From: Paeniglutamicibacter psychrophenolicus | GTDB lineage: Bacteria; Actinomycetota; Actinomycetes; Actinomycetales; Micrococcaceae | Direction: 5' to 3' | Length of the DNA: 64,000 nt | NCBI RefSeq assembly: GCF_017876575.1 | Contig: NZ_JAGIOE010000001.1 | Coordinates: forward strand, 2,914,001 to 2,978,000 | Part shown: positions 34,299 to 43,103 of the stretch, piece by piece | How the letters are laid out: each line of letters starts with the position of its first letter | How positions within the stretch are numbered: the stretch's first letter is position 1 | Translations under genes and position numbers: made by a program | The notes under the pieces: generated by a model | Told to the model about the DNA's origin: nothing | What the model saw: the letters and a program-made list of their open reading frames with translations, nothing else | The model's database searches: none

Positions 34299-34674
34299 CA
34301 ATTCACCAATTCTTTACTCCCGCACCGACCATCAGCCATGGATTTTCACCTGCACCGTTTTATCATTCCTTGCTGACCAAAAAGCTTCCCGGAACCATTG
34401 GTGCGTCCTCGAACACGGCACCCCTGTACGAGGACGTTCACCATGCACGAGCCTAACAACAACGCCCCGGTGGTGCCCGAGTGTTCCGCACCGGCTCCGT
34501 CAGCGTGACGGCCACCGATGAACCGGCTGGATGGTCAATATGCAGCGGGGAGATCCCGCCGCCCGCGAACCGTCCTGCACGGTGCGCGCCATGGCTTGCA
34601 TGCCCGGCGGCCATGATCCCTCGCGTCGGATCATGACCTCCCTCGGGCCGGGGGCCGAGGTCGTATCCTGAAGC
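34299..34674. other. Divergent intergenic region, lipoprotein / 2H phosphoesterase
   Basis: About 375 bases without a gene. TATCCT at 34664-34669 ends 5 bases before ATG 34675 and may be a leaderless -10. Nothing else stands out. Confidence 0.4.
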
Positions 34675-35142
34675 ATGGGTGCATTTGTTCTCGTGGCCTT
34701 TGTGGTCCCCGTGCCGGCAGGCCTGGTCTTTCCCCGGACCAGCTGGCCGCTGCACATCACCTTGGCGCGTTTCGACTCCCGGGATACCGTCGACGTCGTA
34801 CGCGCCCGGCTGGATGTCGCGCTGCCGGTGTTGCTGGGCTTTGGCGTGCTGATCGGCCCGGACGCACAGTTCGGCCGCAACGCGTCAGTGCCGGTTTCCC
34901 TGGTGGATCCGGAGCCCGCCCTGCAGCGTCTGCATCTCGCCGCACTGGAGGCCTTGGGGCCGCAGGTGCACCTGCCCGGCGCGCAGCACAATGGTCCGAA
35001 TTACCGCCCGCACGTCACCCATGCCGATACGCGCTTGCGGCCCGGGGACAAGTTCCGCATCCGGCAGGCGGCGCTGGTGGACATGCGCCCGGACAACGAC
35101 CCGCGGCTGCGCCGGGTCCTGGCCGTCTGGGAATCGGCATAG
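34675..35142 (+). CDS. 2'-5' RNA ligase family (2H phosphoesterase) protein
   Basis: 155 residues with the two HxT motifs of the 2H phosphoesterase superfamily: HIT in WPLHITLARF and HVT in YRPHVTHAD. Such enzymes act on 2',3'-cyclic phosphates or 2'-5' linkages of RNA or nucleotides; the physiological substrate of the bacterial members is unclear. No ribosome binding site is seen before ATG 34675, in line with a leaderless start. Confidence 0.85.
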   Translation: MGAFVLVAFVVPVPAGLVFPRTSWPLHITLARFDSRDTVDVVRARLDVALPVLLGFGVLIGPDAQFGRNASVPVSLVDPEPALQRLHLAALEALGPQVHLPGAQHNGPNYRPHVTHADTRLRPGDKFRIRQAALVDMRPDNDPRLRRVLAVWESA

Positions 35143-35760
35143 GACACGATCCGCCGCGGAAGACCGCCATCCCGGCCTACCCCACGGAGCCGGTATTGGG
35201 AGCGGACGGCTTGGGTTGGACACCACGTGGGCCGTTCCTCGACATGGCAAATGGACACGGCCGGGGCGCAAGGCGTCGAACCGATCCCAAATTCGGCCGG
35301 ATTCGACGCTTCGGTCCGGCTGGGGTGGGATCACTGCAACAAGTTCCCCGTAGTGCAGACGGTCCGACCCGCCGGTTCCCCCACTTTCCGTGGATCAACT
35401 TCGCCGGGTACGGGCATTGCTGGCCAACCGCGAAGGCTGCGTGGGGCATTGCCACGACCGCGGAGGTTCGTCCTGGGTGGCGCATCACCGTGCACCAACC
35501 TTTGGTCTTCCCCGGGCCCGCAATATGTAGTAGCGCTCCCCCGCCTGCCGGCTGCCACATTGCACCACCGGTGCGGTTGAAAGGGCCTCGTTCGCCGATG
35601 TTTCACGAGGTTGGAGCCTGGTTTTGGGGTTTTGGCCCGAGCCTGCCGGTCCAGCACCGGATCACTGGCCTTGCCGGCAAAGGGGGCGCATCGCGGGGGC
35701 GGCCGGGCCGTATTGACCGAAAGCCCGCAGGGCTGCGGCGTCGGAGTGTTACCTCGGCCA
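35143..35760. other. Gene-free stretch before the biotin operon
   Basis: About 620 bases. Frames up to about 200 codons occur on both strands but they overlap each other, lack ribosome binding sites and look like random high-GC frames. I see nothing I can name. Confidence 0.5.
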
Positions 35761-35784
35761 TTGTGGCTTTCGCCATGGCGAAAC

Positions 35785-35831
35785 TATAGTAAACACCAAC
35801 CTCTGAACACCGTTCAATTGGACAGTGTTCA
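35785..35831 (+). promoter_or_regulatory. bioY promoter with two tandem BioQ-like operators
   Basis: TATAGT at 35785-35790 is a good -10; TTGTGG at 35761-35766 is a possible -35. Downstream are two 13-base boxes, TGAACACCGTTCA (35804-35816) and TGGACAGTGTTCA (35819-35831), 15 bases apart. The first is an exact TGAAC-N3-GTTCA palindrome. The BioQ repressor of corynebacteria and mycobacteria binds TGAAC-N3-GTTAC sites. Binding here, just after the transcription start, would block the operon when biotin is plentiful. Confidence 0.65.
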
Positions 35832-35874
35832 AGTGGGCTCCCGTCCAGGATTGAAACCTAGAAAGATCCTTCCC

Positions 35875-36504
35875 ATGACCAAGCACAGTCTCCCCTCAAA
35901 TCGCCCGGCCAAACGGCGTCTCGATGCCACCAGCCTCGCGCGGGTCGCCATCTTTGCGGCGATTGTCGCCGTGATGGGCATGCCGGGCGGGTTTGCTGTC
36001 GCGGGTGGCGTTTCCATCACCCTCCAGACCCTTGGCGTGATGATCGCGGGAGCCATTCTCGGGCCATGGCTTGGCGCCCTCTCGATGACGGTGCTGATGG
36101 CACTTGTCGCGATCGGCCTGCCCCTGCTGGCAGGCGGCCGCGGCGGCATCGGAGTGTTCTTCGGGCCGTCGGCGGGCTACCTCGTCGGCTGGATTCTCGG
36201 CGCCTTCGTCATCGGGCTGGTCGTGCACGCAGGGGGGCGCAAGCCGGTGCTGTGGCGGACCCTGGTCGGCATGCTGGTCGGCGGCATCCTGGTGATCTAC
36301 GCCGTGGGGGTCCCCGTGCAGAGCATGGTCACGCGCCTCCCGCTGGGCGAGACCGCTGTATTGAGCCTGGCCTTCATTCCCGGTGACCTGATCAAGGCGG
36401 TGACCGCGGCTCTCATCGTGATGACGCTGGTCCGGGCCTACCCGCGCGCCTTCAACCGGGTGTGGGCCACGAAGAAGACCCCGGTGCCGGAGCCGGCCAA
36501 GTGA
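35875..36504 (+). CDS. bioY: BioY, biotin uptake S component
   Basis: 209-residue membrane protein of the BioY family with six hydrophobic segments (ARVAIFAAIVAVMGM, TLGVMIAGAILGPWLGALS, GYLVGWILGAFVIGLVV and others). BioY binds biotin in energy-coupling-factor transporters. ATG 35875 follows AGAAAGATCC. The stop overlaps the next gene by 4 bases (GTGA). The operon also supplies the ATPase (bioM) and the coupling protein (bioN), so the transporter is complete. Confidence 0.95.
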   Translation: MTKHSLPSNRPAKRRLDATSLARVAIFAAIVAVMGMPGGFAVAGGVSITLQTLGVMIAGAILGPWLGALSMTVLMALVAIGLPLLAGGRGGIGVFFGPSAGYLVGWILGAFVIGLVVHAGGRKPVLWRTLVGMLVGGILVIYAVGVPVQSMVTRLPLGETAVLSLAFIPGDLIKAVTAALIVMTLVRAYPRAFNRVWATKKTPVPEPAK

Positions 36505-37586
36505 TCATCCCGGTCGACGGCGGGGCTCCGGGCCTGCTCGAGGACCTGAGGCGGATCCGCGAAGCGGGAAACGTTCCGCTGGTCACGGATCCCAGGTGGA
36601 CGCCGGCGCACCGGGACGCCATGGCCGCGGCCGCCGCAAAGGCGGAACTTCCCGAGGGAACCGCCTGGGCGACGCTCACCTCCGGCAGCAGCGGTGCGCC
36701 GCGGATCGTGTTGCGCAGCGCGGAATCGTGGGCGGCCTCGTTCGCTGCCGTCAGTGGATTCCTGGGCGCCGGAAGCGGGCAGAACGTGTCGCTTCCGGCG
36801 CCGCCGTCTTCCTCGCTCACCCTGTTTTCGCTCGCCCACGCGCTCTCGGGCGGTCCTCGGCCGTTGCTGCGCCCCACCCCGGAATCCGATGCCTTGCACG
36901 GCACCCCGCAGGCGCTTCGGGCCGTGCTCGACGGCGGCGCGCCGCCGCGGCTGCGTGCGGCGCTGGTCGGCGGTTCCCACCTCGACCCGGCGCTCCGCGA
37001 GCGTGCCGAAGCCGCGGGCATCCGGGTGACCGCCTACTACGGTGCGGCCGAGCTGTCCTTCGTGGCCTGCGACAAGGGCGACGGGCTGCGTGCCTTCCCC
37101 GGGGTCGAGCTTCAAATCCGCGATGGCGAGTTGTGGGTGCGCTCGCCCTTCATCGCCTCCGGCTATGCGGGTGCGCCCGGACCGCTGCGCCGGGACGGGC
37201 AGTGGGCAACGGTCGGGGACCGCGCGGAACTTATCGACGGCCGGCTGCGCCTGCTGGGACGGGCAGACGACGCGATCCTCAGCGCCTCGGCCACGATCGT
37301 GCCGGAGGAAGTCGAAGCGGTGCTGCGCTCGATCCCGGGCGTCCGCGACGCGCTCGTGTTCGGGCTGCCGCGCGGTCCCGTCGGCGCCCTGGTCTCGGCG
37401 TTGCTGGAACTGGATGGCGACGCACCGGTTGATGTCCGGCAGCTTGCCGCGGCGCGGCTGGGAACGGCGCACCGCCCTCGGCGCTGGTTCACCGGCCGGA
37501 TCCCGCTGACCGCGTCGGGCAAGCCCGCACGTGCCGAAGCCCTGCGCCTGGTCCTCGCCGGGGAGGTGCAGTCCCTTGCAAGCTGA
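36501..37586 (+). CDS. Short AMP-forming acyl-CoA ligase in the biotin operon
   Basis: 361 residues, shorter than typical FadD proteins (about 500) and similar in size to MenE. The adenylation motif is TLTSGSSGAPRIV, the A5 motif is AYYGAAELSFVA and the hinge region is ERGD-like (VGDRAELIDGRLRLLGRADD). The C-terminal catalytic lysine lies in PLTASGKPAR. It should activate a carboxylic acid as its CoA ester. B. subtilis yhfUTS has the same gene trio (bioY-like, ligase, thiolase), so a role in making or salvaging pimeloyl-type biotin precursors is a reasonable inference. The start is GTG 36501. Confidence 0.85.
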   Translation: MIIPVDGGAPGLLEDLRRIREAGNVPLVTDPRWTPAHRDAMAAAAAKAELPEGTAWATLTSGSSGAPRIVLRSAESWAASFAAVSGFLGAGSGQNVSLPAPPSSSLTLFSLAHALSGGPRPLLRPTPESDALHGTPQALRAVLDGGAPPRLRAALVGGSHLDPALRERAEAAGIRVTAYYGAAELSFVACDKGDGLRAFPGVELQIRDGELWVRSPFIASGYAGAPGPLRRDGQWATVGDRAELIDGRLRLLGRADDAILSASATIVPEEVEAVLRSIPGVRDALVFGLPRGPVGALVSALLELDGDAPVDVRQLAAARLGTAHRPRRWFTGRIPLTASGKPARAEALRLVLAGEVQSLAS

Positions 37587-38700
37587 CAACGATCCCGTCA
37601 TCATCGCAGCCCGGCGCACCCCGATCGGAACCCGCGGCCGTGCCCTGGCGCGCCTGCGCGTCGAGGAGCTGGCGTCCCCGGTGATCCGGGCGGCCCTGAA
37701 AGACGCCGAAGCGGTGACCGGCGCGCCGGTCACGGTGGCCGATGTGATCCTCGGGAACTGCATGGGACCGGGCGGAAACCCCGGCCGCATCGCCGCGCTG
37801 GCGGCCGGTCTGGGCCACGAGGTTCCCGGCGCCACCGTCGATCGGCAATGCGGCAGCGGACTGGCTGCCGTGCTCGACGCCGCGGCAGCGATCCGTGCCG
37901 GTGACCGGCGGATGCGTGTGGCAGGAGGTGTGGAAAGCGCCTCGACGGCCCCGGTGCGCTCGGTGGCCGGCGTGGCCTACGACCGGGCACCATTCGCCCC
38001 GGCGGGCTTCAGCGACCCGGGAATGCTCCAGGCGGCCGAGGACCTCGCCGCGCGCGACGGCATTTCGCGCGCCCGGCAGGACGCCCATGCCGCACGCAGC
38101 CACGCCCGCGCCCGGGCGGCACGGGATGCCGGCCGCTTCGATGCCGAGCTGGTGCCGTTGGCAGGGCTCCGGCACGACGATGCGATCGGCGGCGCCGAGC
38201 GCCTGCTCCCCCGGTTGCCAGCGCTCTTCCCCTCCGGCACGCTCACCGCCGGCACGTCCACGAGGATCGGGGATGGCGCCGCCGCCCTGGTGCTCGCGCC
38301 GGCCGGACTTGCGCCGGGCCTCGCGATCCGTGCCTCCGCAGTGGTCGGCTGCGACCCGGCACTTCCGGGCATCGGTGCCGCCGGTGCCATCCAGGCGGTC
38401 CTGGAATCGGCCGGATTGGACCTTGCCGACATCGATGCGCTGGAAATCGTGGAGGCGTTCGCCGCCCAAAGCCTGGCGGTGCTCGACCGGATCGGGCTCG
38501 CGGAGGACGACCCGCGGTTGACCGCCGACGGCGGCGCCCTGGCGCTTGGCCACCCGTGGGGCGCCAGCGGCGCGGTCGCCGTGGTGCGGCTCTTCAGCCG
38601 CCTCGTGCGCGCCGGGGCCCCGGCCGGGACCCGTGGCATTGCCGCAGCGTCGATCGGCGGCGGCATGGGGATCGCCGCGGTGCTGGAGGTGGTCCGATGA
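37576..38700 (+). CDS. Thiolase-family protein with a Cys-to-Ser change at the second active site
   Basis: 374 residues of the acetyl-CoA acetyltransferase family. The nucleophile Cys92 is in DRQCGSGLAAVL, and EAFAAQSLAVL and His326 in ALGHPWGASGA are present. The C-terminal motif that normally reads CIGGGMG reads SIGGGMG here, with Ser359 at the position of the acid/base cysteine. That should impair classical thiolysis. A TTG at 37576 with GGGGAGG just upstream is the likely start; it overlaps the ligase gene by 11 bases. It may carry out a decarboxylating or non-thiolytic reaction in precursor supply. Confidence 0.88.
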   Translation: MQADNDPVIIAARRTPIGTRGRALARLRVEELASPVIRAALKDAEAVTGAPVTVADVILGNCMGPGGNPGRIAALAAGLGHEVPGATVDRQCGSGLAAVLDAAAAIRAGDRRMRVAGGVESASTAPVRSVAGVAYDRAPFAPAGFSDPGMLQAAEDLAARDGISRARQDAHAARSHARARAARDAGRFDAELVPLAGLRHDDAIGGAERLLPRLPALFPSGTLTAGTSTRIGDGAAALVLAPAGLAPGLAIRASAVVGCDPALPGIGAAGAIQAVLESAGLDLADIDALEIVEAFAAQSLAVLDRIGLAEDDPRLTADGGALALGHPWGASGAVAVVRLFSRLVRAGAPAGTRGIAAASIGGGMGIAAVLEVVR

Positions 38701-39389
38701 GCATCAGCGGAATCCACCTCAAGGGTGTCGGGGTGCGCCTCGGGGACACGGACGTCCTGCAGGATGTCTCCCTGGATCTCGATGCACGCACCGTGGCCGT
38801 CATCGGGGAGAACGGCTCGGGCAAATCCACGTTCGCCCGGTTGATCGGCGGCCTGCTCCCCCGGACCTCCGGCGAGATGGGCATCCTGGGGATCGACCCG
38901 GCCCGCCGGGCCGCGGAGCTGCGCCGCCGCATCGCCATCGTCTTCAGCAACCCGGACGCGCAGATCATCATGCCGACGGTCGCCGAGGACGTCGCCTTCT
39001 CGCTGCGCGCGGACCGGCTCCGTCCGGCCGAGCTCGAGGAACGGGTGTCCGCGGCGATGGAGCGGTTCGGCCTCACCGAACTGGCCGAGCGCCCGTCCCA
39101 CGACCTCTCCGGCGGGCAGAAGCAGATGCTCGCGCTGTGCGGCGCGTTCGTGCGCAACCCGGAACTGGTGATCGCGGACGAACCGACCGCCTACCTCGAC
39201 GCGCGCAACGCCCGGCGCGTCGCCGACCACCTCTTCGAGGACACCGGCCACCGGCTGGTGCTCGTCACCCACGATCTCGCGCTGGCAGCGCGCTGCGACC
39301 AGGCAGTGCTTTTCGCCGGCGGACGCTTGGTTGCCCTCGGGGAACCGGATGAGATCATCGCCAGGTACGAGGCGGTGCTGGCATGCTGA
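38697..39389 (+). CDS. bioM: BioM, ECF transporter ATPase
   Basis: 230-residue ABC ATPase. Walker A is GENGSGKST, the signature is DLSGGQKQM, Walker B is LVIADEPTAYLD and the switch His is in LVTHDLALA. It powers the biotin transporter together with BioN and BioY. ATG 38697 overlaps the thiolase stop by 4 bases. A gene pair encoding just one ATPase next to bioN and bioY is the dedicated BioMNY type. Confidence 0.93.
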   Translation: MSISGIHLKGVGVRLGDTDVLQDVSLDLDARTVAVIGENGSGKSTFARLIGGLLPRTSGEMGILGIDPARRAAELRRRIAIVFSNPDAQIIMPTVAEDVAFSLRADRLRPAELEERVSAAMERFGLTELAERPSHDLSGGQKQMLALCGAFVRNPELVIADEPTAYLDARNARRVADHLFEDTGHRLVLVTHDLALAARCDQAVLFAGGRLVALGEPDEIIARYEAVLAC

Positions 39390-39994
39390 CGCTCTACAAG
39401 CCGGGCTCCGGTTGGCTGCATCGCATGCCCGCCGGCCCGAAGCTGCTGCTGGTCCTGTCGGTGGTGCTCCTTGTGTCGCTGCTGCCATCGCACTGGTTTT
39501 CGGCCGGCCTCGCCGCGGCGGTGGGCATCCTGGGCTACGCGGTTGCCGGCCTCGGCCCCGGGCTGCACGGAATCAAGGAACTGGGCCGCCAGGTGTTCGC
39601 CATCCGCTGGGTCATCGTGGTCACCGTCGTGAGCCAGCTGATCTTCATGGGCCCGGAGCCCGCTGTCGCCAACGCCGCCAGGGTCACCGCCGCGATCGCG
39701 CTCGCCGCACTGCTCGCGCTCACCACGCGGGTGACGGCGCTGCTGGATGCCATCGAGGCCGGGTTGCGCCCCCTGGAGCGGCTGGGCCTGGACCCGCAGC
39801 GGATCGCGTTGCTGCTCACGGTGACCATCAGCACCATCCCGGTGCTTGGCCGCAGGGCATCCGAGGTGCGCGATGCGCAGTGGGCGCGCGGGGCACGGAA
39901 CAACCCGCGCACCTTCGTGGTCCCGTTCCTCATCGTGGCGCTCAAGCACGCGGACGAGCTGGGGGACGCGCTCACCGCCAGGGGCGTGCGATGA
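39383..39994 (+). CDS. bioN: BioN, ECF transporter transmembrane (T) component
   Basis: 203-residue membrane protein of the CbiQ/BioN family with about five hydrophobic segments. The cytosolic coupling motifs characteristic of T components are visible as A-R-G triplets: WARGARN and TARGVR near the C terminus. It links BioY to the BioM ATPase. The start overlaps the bioM stop by 7 bases and the stop overlaps the next gene by 4 bases. Confidence 0.92.
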   Translation: MLTLYKPGSGWLHRMPAGPKLLLVLSVVLLVSLLPSHWFSAGLAAAVGILGYAVAGLGPGLHGIKELGRQVFAIRWVIVVTVVSQLIFMGPEPAVANAARVTAAIALAALLALTTRVTALLDAIEAGLRPLERLGLDPQRIALLLTVTISTIPVLGRRASEVRDAQWARGARNNPRTFVVPFLIVALKHADELGDALTARGVR

Positions 39995-40317
39995 GCCCGG
40001 ACCGGCCCAACGTCCTGGGTCCGGTCGTCGATGGCCAGACGCGCTGCGTCCACTATCGAAGCCCGCTGGACGTGATTGCGATCAAGTTCGCGTGCTGCGG
40101 CGAGTTCTACCCGTGCCATCTCTGCCACGCCCAGGCAGCCGACCACGTCGCGAAGCAGTGGCCGCTGGATTCCCGCGACGAGCCGGCCGTGCTTTGCGGG
40201 GTCTGCGGACACCTGCTGGCGATCACCGAGTACCTCGGCACCGACTCATGCCCGGTTTGCGCCGCGTCGTTCAACCCGGGATGCAAGCTGCACACCGAGC
40301 TGTACTTCCAGGGTTGA
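39991..40317 (+). CDS. CHY zinc-finger protein
   Basis: 108 residues, rich in Cys and His. The CHY signature is RCVHYRSPLDVIAIKFACC, followed by CHLCHAQAADH, CGVCGHLL and CPVCAASFNPGC. CHY proteins such as yeast Hot13 bind zinc; the bacterial role is not known. ATG 39991 overlaps bioN by 4 bases, so it is in the biotin operon, which is unexpected. It could be a zinc-dependent redox or metal factor, but this is inference. Confidence 0.9.
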   Translation: MSPDRPNVLGPVVDGQTRCVHYRSPLDVIAIKFACCGEFYPCHLCHAQAADHVAKQWPLDSRDEPAVLCGVCGHLLAITEYLGTDSCPVCAASFNPGCKLHTELYFQG

Positions 40318-40481
40318 TTCCCGGGAAATCGGCGAAATCCCCTGGCCGGATCCATCCGGATTCCCATGGCGGAGGAGGTTCCCCCGGGTGTAAACTCCCT
40401 GCGATTGATGTTGCCTGCATCGATTGACCATGCCGCACGGCTGGCCCGCTACGTTGGTTTCCAATGGCGGAAGGAAATTCG

Positions 40482-40829
40482 ATGCCAGACATCGTGAACT
40501 ATTTTGAGATCGGCTCGCCCGACCCGGATGCCACCCAGGCCTTCTACGGCTCGCTCTTCGACTGGAGCATTGGCGGGCCCTCGCCGCTCGGCTACCGGAT
40601 GGTGGACAAGGACAGGGGTGGCCTGTGGGACACCAACGCGATGGGCGGGAACTCCTGGGCGATTTTCTATGTTCAGGTCGACGACGTTAAAGCAGCAATC
40701 GCCAGGGCCGAGTCACTTGGCGCGAGTGTCGCCGTCCCGTTCGTTGACAACGGAACCATTGAGTTCGCCCACCTCCTCGACCCGCAGGGCAACCGCTTCG
40801 GCGTGTGGCGGCCACGGCAACCGGCCTGA
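40482..40829 (+). CDS. VOC family (glyoxalase-like) protein
   Basis: 115 residues forming one glyoxalase/bleomycin-resistance fold: IVNYFEIGSPDPDATQAFYG at the start and FAHLLDPQGNRFGVWRP at the end, with candidate metal ligands Glu in FEIG and His in AHLLD. GGAAGG lies 8 bases before ATG 40482. Substrate unknown. Confidence 0.88.
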   Translation: MPDIVNYFEIGSPDPDATQAFYGSLFDWSIGGPSPLGYRMVDKDRGGLWDTNAMGGNSWAIFYVQVDDVKAAIARAESLGASVAVPFVDNGTIEFAHLLDPQGNRFGVWRPRQPA

Positions 40830-40982
40830 GCCGATCGACGCTACTGCGCCGTACTGCACCTCCGGCGACCCATGGAAGGTCCCGACCGCGCAAACCCAGG
40901 CATGGCTGGCCACCATGGTTTCGGTGGCCCGGCGTGGCCGCTGCATTTGTCCGGCGAAGCGTTCCACTTCATGCATGCACGC

Positions 40983-41027
40983 GCACCCGGCTTGCGGTCT
41001 CGTTGCCCTGGACCGCAAGCCGGGTGC
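40983..41027 (+). terminator. Perfect 17-bp hairpin
   Basis: GCACCCGGCTTGCGGTC at 40983-40999 and its exact complement at 41011-41027, with an 11-base loop. It is about 150 bases after the VOC gene and about 100 bases before the DUF2199 gene. Confidence 0.75.
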
Positions 41028-41129
41028 TGCCCCCCATGCGCGGAACGGCTGAAGCACCATGCAGGGTTCCAATTTTCCTGATTCCGGTTAGAGTTCAAGC
41101 AGGCGCCGAATGACAGGGGGGCATGGTTC

Positions 41130-41624
41130 ATGGCAGCCGAACATTCTTGCAGCACCTGTGGTCGCGAGGTCAGCGACCACGATCGGCACATCCGCTTTGC
41201 GCTTCCCGATCCTGTCCTGAACACCGCCGAACAGCACCACGCCCCGGGGTCCTGGCTGAGCCATGACGAACCGAACACCTCGGTCATGATGCAGATCCAG
41301 GGAATCGGTGCGTTCGTCAGGGCGCTGCTGCCGGTCTCACTCAGCGAAGGACACCGGCTCACCTTCGGTGTGTGGGTGGCCATCAACCCCGCGGAATTCT
41401 TGCAGACCTTTTCGACCTGGTGGGCACCTGAATACGCGGATCTGCACCTTGAGGGTTACCTGGCCAATGCCGTCGGCCCGTGGGGACTGTTGGGCGCGCC
41501 GGTTGTCCTGGAAGTCAAGGACATTGAACATACCCCCTATTGCGTGGACAGCGAGCAGTTGGATCTCGCAGACGTCCTGCACAAGGAATGGCCGCACGAA
41601 ATCCTTGACGGGTTCCCCGCGTAG
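41130..41624 (+). CDS. DUF2199 domain protein
   Basis: 164 residues with an N-terminal CSTCGRE zinc-ribbon-like start and the conserved regions HDEPNTSVMMQIQGIGAFVRA and LTFGVWVAINPAEF typical of DUF2199. The function of this family is unknown. The ribosome binding site AGGGGGG lies 8 bases before ATG 41130. Confidence 0.85.
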   Translation: MAAEHSCSTCGREVSDHDRHIRFALPDPVLNTAEQHHAPGSWLSHDEPNTSVMMQIQGIGAFVRALLPVSLSEGHRLTFGVWVAINPAEFLQTFSTWWAPEYADLHLEGYLANAVGPWGLLGAPVVLEVKDIEHTPYCVDSEQLDLADVLHKEWPHEILDGFPA

Positions 41625-41696
41625 GGAACCGGATCCCCGCTTCGGCCGCTCGACGGGCCGGCAGCCCTTGGCTTGGGTAGGTTTTTGTGCCGAGAA

Positions 41697-41999
41697 TTAC
41701 CGTGGCCAAGAGCACCCAGCGCGCCACCTGGGCGGCAAGCTGCCGGAGAACACCACCTTGGGCAGCGGATTCCAGATTGCGGCCCACTCGCGCCTGGCGG
41801 GATCAAGCGACGGATCCTTCGTTGAGCTCTCCCAGTACAACATCGTGTCGTACGGCAGTCGTCCCGACAGGTGGATGCCAACCTCTCTAACCTCGTCGGT
41901 GACGAGGCGAAAGATTTCGTCGCCGGGCGCCGTCCAGTCGAAACGGCCGTCCGGCCCGACGATGTAGCCGTCAAGCGAAACGCCCATCGAAGAGGCCAC
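41697..41999 (-). pseudogene. Truncated RibD/DHFR-family reductase
   Basis: The first 90 or so residues of a dihydrofolate-reductase-family protein are clear (MGVSLDGYIVGPDGRFDWTA, IFRLVTDEVREVGIHLSGR, WAAIWNPLPKVVFSGSLP). After that the frame turns into unrelated sequence and the NADPH-binding and C-terminal half are missing. The usual start codon appears to have become GTT (VREVASSMGV). It is most likely dead. Confidence 0.75.
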
Positions 42000-42144
42000 C
42001 TCGCGAACCGGAGTCCCACCGGTATCGGTTCCACGGCACCCGCGCGAGATGCCGGCGGTAGGGACAGCCAAGGAATCCGCTTCACGCTGAGCCGACGCCC
42101 CGATGGCCCGCAGACATCCGGCCGGGCGAAGACAGCAGCGCTCC

Positions 42145-42825
42145 CTACTTCCTCGTCGTGAACTCGATGCGGATTCGCCCAAGCTCGGCGCGCGGAAGCA
42201 CCGCGGTCACCACCGCTCCCCCTTCCAGCTCGGCGCCAATGCCATAGACGAATGGATCCGTGTCGATCTCCGCGGCGGGGACCTCGACTCCATCGACCAG
42301 GACCTTGACCCTGCTGTTCACCGAACGGGCGGTTACCTCGGGTGCCGGGTGGTCCCATGGGTTGCCGCCAAGGCCGCGTTCCTGCCGGTACTGGTTCATG
42401 AGGATGTAGTTGACGTGCTCCACCAGCACGCTGCCGACCGACGAGCGGTCGGAGGAGTCGCGGTTCCAGGTGGTTCGCACGGCCTCCCAGAGCTGCGGAT
42501 ATCGCATGCGTTCCACGTGCTCCAGCAGCCATGCGGGACGTGGCCATGGCGGGACGTCCTCGATGGCCATGCGCGTCTGTTCGTCGAGGTCCGCGAGGTT
42601 GCCCGGGTCCGAGCGGTCATCCGGGTTCCGCCAGAGAACATAGGTGAGACTCGCCGTCATGTCGCTGTACCCGCGATCGTCCAGGCCGGATGCCAGGCCG
42701 ACCCAATCAGGGTCCTCCAACGAAGGTTGGGGCACGAGCCCCATCACCGGAACGGGCATGAGTTTGAGTTGTTCCGCCTGCTCGATACGAGGGTCGGGTG
42801 CGTCTTCGGGAAGGATGCCATCCAT
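42145..42825 (-). CDS. Hypothetical protein, unrecognised
   Basis: 226 residues. There is no signal peptide or membrane segment. The middle part is rich in Trp and Arg (RPAWLLEHVERMRYPQLW, TTWNRDSSDRSSVGSVLVEHV) and the C-terminal part looks like a beta-rich domain (VKVLVDGVEVPAAEIDTD, FVYGIGAELEGGAVVTAVLP, IRIEFTTRK). Codon use is typical of the genome. ATG 42825 has GGAG 7 bases upstream; an ATG at 42831 is the alternative. It is divergent from an MFS gene. I do not recognise the family. Confidence 0.75.
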   Translation of the reverse strand: MDGILPEDAPDPRIEQAEQLKLMPVPVMGLVPQPSLEDPDWVGLASGLDDRGYSDMTASLTYVLWRNPDDRSDPGNLADLDEQTRMAIEDVPPWPRPAWLLEHVERMRYPQLWEAVRTTWNRDSSDRSSVGSVLVEHVNYILMNQYRQERGLGGNPWDHPAPEVTARSVNSRVKVLVDGVEVPAAEIDTDPFVYGIGAELEGGAVVTAVLPRAELGRIRIEFTTRK

Positions 42826-43103
42826 TCTCATACTCCGATTATGGGCCACGGGCGTGCCCCCGGTCCGAAATGCGGAAAAGAGGTCTCCGGCACCGTTCGG
42901 TCGGTTGGCCGTTCCCCGAATTGCGCTGGCACAATTCCGGAGGAGCAATTCGGGTGTTGCCCGACGTTCAGTCTTGGGCTCGTGCGTAACCGGTCCCCCC
43001 GATGCCCGGGTTCTTCTCCGGAGAGCGCTAGACTGGCGATTTTGCACTCGAGGTCCTTGGATCGCCGGATTCCCAGCCAACCGGAGAAAGCACAGCCACC
43101 TGC

